Assembly (NCBI RefSeq): GCF_020382885.2
Contig: NC_058496.1
Coordinates: 1,335,001-1,399,000, forward strand
Direction: 5' to 3'
DNA from: Scatophagus argus
Taxonomy: Eukaryota > Chordata > Actinopteri > Scatophagidae
DNA: 64,000 nt
The notes under the pieces were generated by a model, which saw nothing but the letters and a program-made list of their open reading frames with translations, had not been told where the DNA came from and ran no database searches. This document shows, piece after piece, positions 59,461-64,000 of this stretch; within the stretch, counting starts at the first letter, position 1, and each line of letters begins with the position of its first letter. The translations under genes were made by a program, and so were the position numbers.

Positions 59461-61019
59461 TAGAGGCTTCGGTCGTTGTCCAGGCGAATAAAGCGACAGG
59501 TCGAGTTTGTCTTTTAAAATAAAGCTTTTTATTGTGTAGAATTGGCGTTTATCTTCTTTTTACTCCAAGTCTCTGATAATGTATGGTTATACAGTAAACC
59601 TTTAGCCAAACAAGTGTTAAGATACCGTGCTTCTGTCTGTCAAACACAAGAGGGCGCTGTTTCCCCATCAAATGTCTGAAGGCCATTTCTGACACTACAG
59701 GCTGAAAAGTAGGCCCACGTACATTTACTTAAACTCTACTTATTGCACTTTAGTAGATCTTTACTGAAGAAGACTATTTGCATCAAATGCTTCAGTGGCT
59801 TCAGTTATGACACAAACTGTTTATCTACAGGACCAGCTATGTCAAAATACATACATAAATACATATGACTGCATAAATAATGACTTTTCTCAAATATCGG
59901 ACTTGTATTGGAGTACAACATTATGATGTTGTCCCTCTACTTACTGGCACACATCACCTGTCCCAAAGTAAAACACTTTTATCTAAAGTTTATTTAAAAC
60001 AGAAACATACGATTTATCTTTGTCTTTAATACAATTCTAGAGCACAATCAAATCAACTAACAGCATGAAAATAAGAGGAAGAACTCCAATACGCCAAATC
60101 TGACATTTTTTGGTTTTGTTTTTTACTCTTTATAGCCAACTGTTTGTTGTATTTATCATTTTTTCCTCAGCAGTATTTGGTCTCCGTCTGATCTTTCCAG
60201 ATTGATTTTCCACTGTTTGATAACTGCATGAGCTGCCAGGCACATTTCCTAAGGCAGCCAGTCATGTTGCTCTGCCTTTTTCTGTAAATCGAGGCTTCCA
60301 CATTGCTTAGTTTTTACAGTCTCATTCGTCTTCTGCAGAGGTTTCAATTTGCATAGATCATTTCCTGACACCAAGAGTAGAGATTTCTCCACTCGTGAAA
60401 ACACTGTTGGAATAATCCATCACTTGATTTATTTTCCAGTCTAATGTACACTGCTGTGTGGTGCCCAGGGGGGCTGAAGGAGGGAAGGCTCCCCGGGCTC
60501 TTTGTCTGGAGTACAGAAATGCCCTTTTCAGATAATAAGCAATAACTTCTGTCCCCTCCCACTCGTCGGCTGTATCCGTCATGTGGCTGAGCAAATGCCT
60601 CACAACAGTTCCTGCCACTAATGGAGCTCCTTGAACAGCAAACACAGACTGCATACGCACTGTGAGGCCATGAGATAATTTTAGGAAATTGTGATGGGCC
60701 TTTTTCATTATTTTACCGGACGATCAAATGGTTGACGAGAAAAATCATAATAATATAAAATAAAGTTGATTGTTAGTTGTAGCCTGAGTCACAACCTGTG
60801 CTTTGCAATCATCCATATGCTGAACAGTCTGGAGTCACAACCAAGAAAAATAAATGGCTCATTAGTCACACAATAAACTCTTAACATTTAATCAGTAAGT
60901 GATTCAGTTTTCACTTGTGGAAATGACATTTAAATCTGTAAAACAGTTTTCAGATGTTTTAATTACATGTACAGAAGGTGTCTGAGCCGTGAATGTCACA
61001 CGCTCCACGTCACTGATTT
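59461..61019. other. Upstream flank of klhl22
   Basis: Mostly AT-rich, no gene supported. A CTCF-like CACAAGAGGGCGCTG lies at 59646-59660. Confidence 0.5.
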
Positions 61020-61220
61020 TCACACATCACCTGCCGAATGGGCTGACGAAATCACAGGTGCACCGCGAGCGCTCCTGTTCTGATGTCCCAGAAGGTCAGA
61101 GTCTGACAGCAGGGTTTTAGCTGGACCTGAGAGGAGAGCATCCCGGTCCATCAGCAGCCGACCGTCTCCTCTCATCAGGAAAAAGCTGTGCAGCAGTCGC
61201 GCCGCAGACTGGAGGACGAG
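61020..61220 (-). CDS. Candidate terminal coding exon of an unidentified gene
   Basis: A pyrimidine-rich acceptor (TTCTTTGTCAG) is followed by a 66-codon open frame in phase 0, beginning LVLQSAARLLHSFFLMRGDG and ending SAHSAGDV before TGA. The composition is more coding-like than its surroundings and the first half looks helical. I do not recognise the family and found no partner exon upstream on the minus strand within the window. A chance frame or an old pseudogene exon is equally possible. Confidence 0.2.
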   Translation of the reverse strand, partial: LVLQSAARLLHSFFLMRGDGRLLMDRDALLSGPAKTLLSDSDLLGHQNRSARGAPVISSAHSAGDV

Positions 61221-62543
61221 CTGACAAAGAAATGAGAACAAAGTGGGCTGCATTTACTGAATTACCTGTCAGTCTGCACTGCAAACAGACCTGAGACTCT
61301 GTTGGCTACGGCAGTTACTGAGACATGAAATAATTCTCAGTCTTGAGCTTTTATTAGAGTCACTGCTACACAAATCACTTAACCTTCATTCGGATAATTG
61401 CTGAAGGAGACCATCCCAGTGGCTTTGCTATGATGGGGAGAGCCGGTGAATAGTGAGGAGGGTTATGTGTGCTCTGGGCACAGTAGACTCCATCGAGGAA
61501 CGTTGCAGTGCAGCAGGTTGCTGGAAAAAACCAGAATGCAGCAGCCATCGCCATCGGCAGACCAGAGGACAATACAAGTGATTAGTTTGGGACAGCAGAG
61601 CTCCAGCGCTGCCATTCATTCTGCACCCCATCTAAGGTGGTTTCCATGCCAACTACCCGCCATCTTTAGTGAGACACTGGAGATCTGACTGGCAAAGTTT
61701 GGCACCAAAAAGAAACTGTGCCGAAATCTAATTAACAACGTCTCTTCACACAATCATTTCTTCAGTTGATATATGGCTGTAGAGTGAGAGGCAGGCAGGC
61801 GTGTCAAAACTCAGAAGGTCAGTATCGTACGCACTTCCTGCTCTGTGATTCACATGTCGTGAAGTGACTGAGGTGCAGCCCTGGCAGGTGTAATTTTTGC
61901 TGAGGCTGCTCGCTGTGAAGCAAGTAATCAATTTTCCTCTGAACCAAAATCCTGTAACAAAACAACTTCCAGCACTGCTGTTTGGTGAAGCCTGCCAAAT
62001 GATTCTCCTCAAACGATTAACAGCAGGGGTCATTTTCACGGCCACAGATCTGCCTCGGTATATTTAGCTGTGATCATGACTCATTTTGAATAGTCCACCA
62101 CAGTGGGAAAATGCCTGTCTTCAATAAGGAACCAGGATAATTAAAATTACATGGGAAAATACTGACATTTATTGTTTGGCCGTAAAGAAAATTCCCCAGT
62201 CAGTGAAAGTGGTGTCTCTTTCTTGCCTGGGTTTGGATCCCACTGAGGTCAGAGTTGATGGTTACTGCTCGCCTGGGAGAAATCAAGAAAAAGTTACTGA
62301 AATATTTAAGCATCCACCAGTTTGTGCTGCACTACAGGATGCAAAGAAGAAAACATGAAGGAAAACTGTCAGGCTTGCGTATACAACATATAGAAGCGAG
62401 ACGGAAGCTGAAGTGTCAAAAGCAGGTGAACAAATTCAGAAAACAGGAACAAAAACTAAAGGGCCAAACTCACAAGGCACAGAAGGTATAAAGACAAACT
62501 GACAAAAAGACTTTGCTGATTTTCAACCAGCTTTGTATCGTTA
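61221..62543. other. Non-coding region
   Basis: No supported gene. Short frames on both strands lack splice context and known domains. A Lys/Gln-rich frame near 62255-62491 looks like low-complexity chance coding. Confidence 0.45.
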
Positions 62544-63037
62544 CACTATACAGACAAAAGTATTGGGACACAGCTTTGCAGCTCTAACAGCTTCCACTCT
62601 TCTGTGAAGGCTTTCCACAACATGTTGGAGTGTTTCTGTGGGAATTTGTGCCCATTCATGCAGTAGAGCATTTGTGAGGTCACACACTGATGTTGGACCA
62701 AAAGGCCTGGCTCACAATCTCCGTTCCAGTTCATCCCAAAGGTGTTGGATGGGGTTGACGTCAGGGCTCTGTGTGGGCCAGTCAAGTTCTTCCACACCAA
62801 ACTCATCCAACCATGTCTTTATGGAGCTTTGCTTTGTGCACTGGGGCACAGTCATGCTGGAATAGAAAAGGGCCTTCAACAAACTGTTGCCACAAAGTTG
62901 GAAGCATAGCATTGTCCAAAATGTCTTGGTATGCTGAAGCATTAAGATTTCCCTTCACTGGAAGTCAGGGGCCGAGCCCAAACCCTGAGGAACAGCCCCA
63001 TAGAGAGGGGTGTCTGGATACTTTTGACCATGTAGTG
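62544..63037 (-). mobile_element. Tc1-like transposon, internally deleted and decayed
   Basis: Ends CACTATACAGACAAAAGTAT and, in reverse complement, CACTACATGGTCAAAAGTAT match at 16 of 20 bases. TA precedes the left end; the right TA is lost. On the minus strand the remnant encodes the transposase C-terminal part, including IKTWLDEFGVEELDWPTQSP and NPIQHLWDELERRL. In Tc1 transposases the residue before HLW/NLW is the third catalytic acid (Glu); here the codon at 62745-62747 reads Gln. A stop follows RRL. About 500 of the usual 1,300-1,600 bases remain, so it is non-autonomous. Confidence 0.85.
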
Positions 63038-64000
63038 TCTGTACAAATGAACACTGTTGAAGCCACACACAGAGCCTCAAGCACAAGCCTGCCAGGTGAC
63101 GCGTTTACTTTTGCTGCATCTGTGGTTTGAAATACAGATTGTAAGTCTGCATTTTGACTTGTCCGCCTCCACAAACACAAGAAGTAACTACAGAAGATTT
63201 TAGTTTTCTGTTTAGCTTTAATGTGAGATAATTTCTTCCAGCCGACTGCCATCATGTTTCCAAAGCCAAGTTCTGGAATGTTTCTTGGCATTTTCTGTCT
63301 GTCGGTTATATAAAATATTTGTGTCCTTCTGCAGCCCAGACAGCCCAGTCGTATGCGAGCTCATCCTTCTTTATATTGACTCGGGAGGGAAGGCCAACGA
63401 GGAATAGACAAAACTATTCAGGGCAGTCATACACAATGACAGGAAGGGTCAAACAGAGCACAAACATGAGATAAAAACCTTTAGAATGAAGCACGAATCA
63501 ATCGCACTAAAACCCACAGCAGGAACAAAAACCCAGTTTCAACAAGTTTTATCCATGCTTATGCAAGACTGATCTTTAAAAGGCTGGAAAACGACTTGAT
63601 GGAGGGTGTATTGTCGTTTCTTCACCCTCACATGTTCCATATGTAGGAGGCTGGCATTTCCCAGAGGAAAGCGTTACACAAGGACCTCTCAGGCGGACTG
63701 ACAGCTGCTCTGACAGGGGAAGTTTGGTCTGCATCTCATACAGTCTGCACTCACCGCTGATGTCAGAGGCGATGGAAATATCTTTATGTCCCTACTTTTA
63801 CATCAGATGATTAATTTACACAAAGCTCCTCCAAGTCTGATCAGTTTCCTGTAAGCATTTCAGGAAAATAAAAACGTACAGTAACCGTGGTAACTGCCAT
63901 CCTCTCCGACACTCGCAATGAGGTCAAGCGAGTTGGGACTGGGAGGTGGATCAAATTTTAATTGGGATAAAGCTAAACAGTGGCCAAGAGCCTGAGTGGG
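63038..64000. other. Non-coding right flank
   Basis: No supported feature in the final kilobase. Confidence 0.45.

Noticed and set aside
1..64000. CRISPR arrays, bacterial operons, integrated prophage or plasmid elements
   Set aside because: The window is vertebrate nuclear DNA; regular repeats here are microsatellites and no spacer-repeat pattern is present.

Overview
The window is vertebrate nuclear DNA, almost certainly from a ray-finned (teleost) fish. It holds four recognisable multi-exon genes with GT-AG introns, long dinucleotide microsatellites and decayed dispersed repeats of kinds common in teleosts. It also carries a tbx16-type T-box gene, a VegT-related gene that placental mammals lack. 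There is no bacterial, plasmid or CRISPR content. I had no alignment tool, so exon borders were set by hand from splice consensus, reading phase and recalled family sequence.

Layout. (1) 1810-3952, minus strand: nefl, a neurofilament light chain in four coding exons, with a TATA box at 4032-4038. (2) 5.2-41.0 kb, plus strand: cabin1 (calcineurin-binding protein 1, HIRA histone-chaperone complex). A non-coding first exon and 37 coding exons keep one frame for 2,233 codons. A GC-rich, CCAAT-bearing island inside its 8.4-kb intron 30 ends in an ATG directly followed by a good splice donor and may be an internal promoter. (3) 46978-49338, plus strand: tbx16-type T-box factor in nine coding exons. 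About 0.9 kb upstream lies a 51-bp cluster of paired-homeodomain, Smad and FoxH1 motifs that looks like a Nodal-responsive enhancer. (4) 55252-58810, minus strand: klhl22, a BTB-BACK-Kelch CUL3 adaptor in seven coding exons, with a CCAAT/GC-box promoter near 59.4 kb. (5) 59.5-64 kb is mostly non-coding, with one unidentified candidate exon (61020-61220, minus) and an internally deleted Tc1-like transposon (62544-63037).

The genes do not form one pathway. nefl is a neuronal structural gene, cabin1 and klhl22 are broadly used regulators with CCAAT/GC-type promoters, and tbx16 is an early mesoderm transcription factor. The 41-47 kb interval is the likely control region of tbx16. I found no wholly new multi-gene system. 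The best leads are the tbx16 upstream motif cluster, the internal cabin1 promoter candidate, two NAGNAG acceptors, CTCF-like motifs and several hairpin or inverted-repeat elements.
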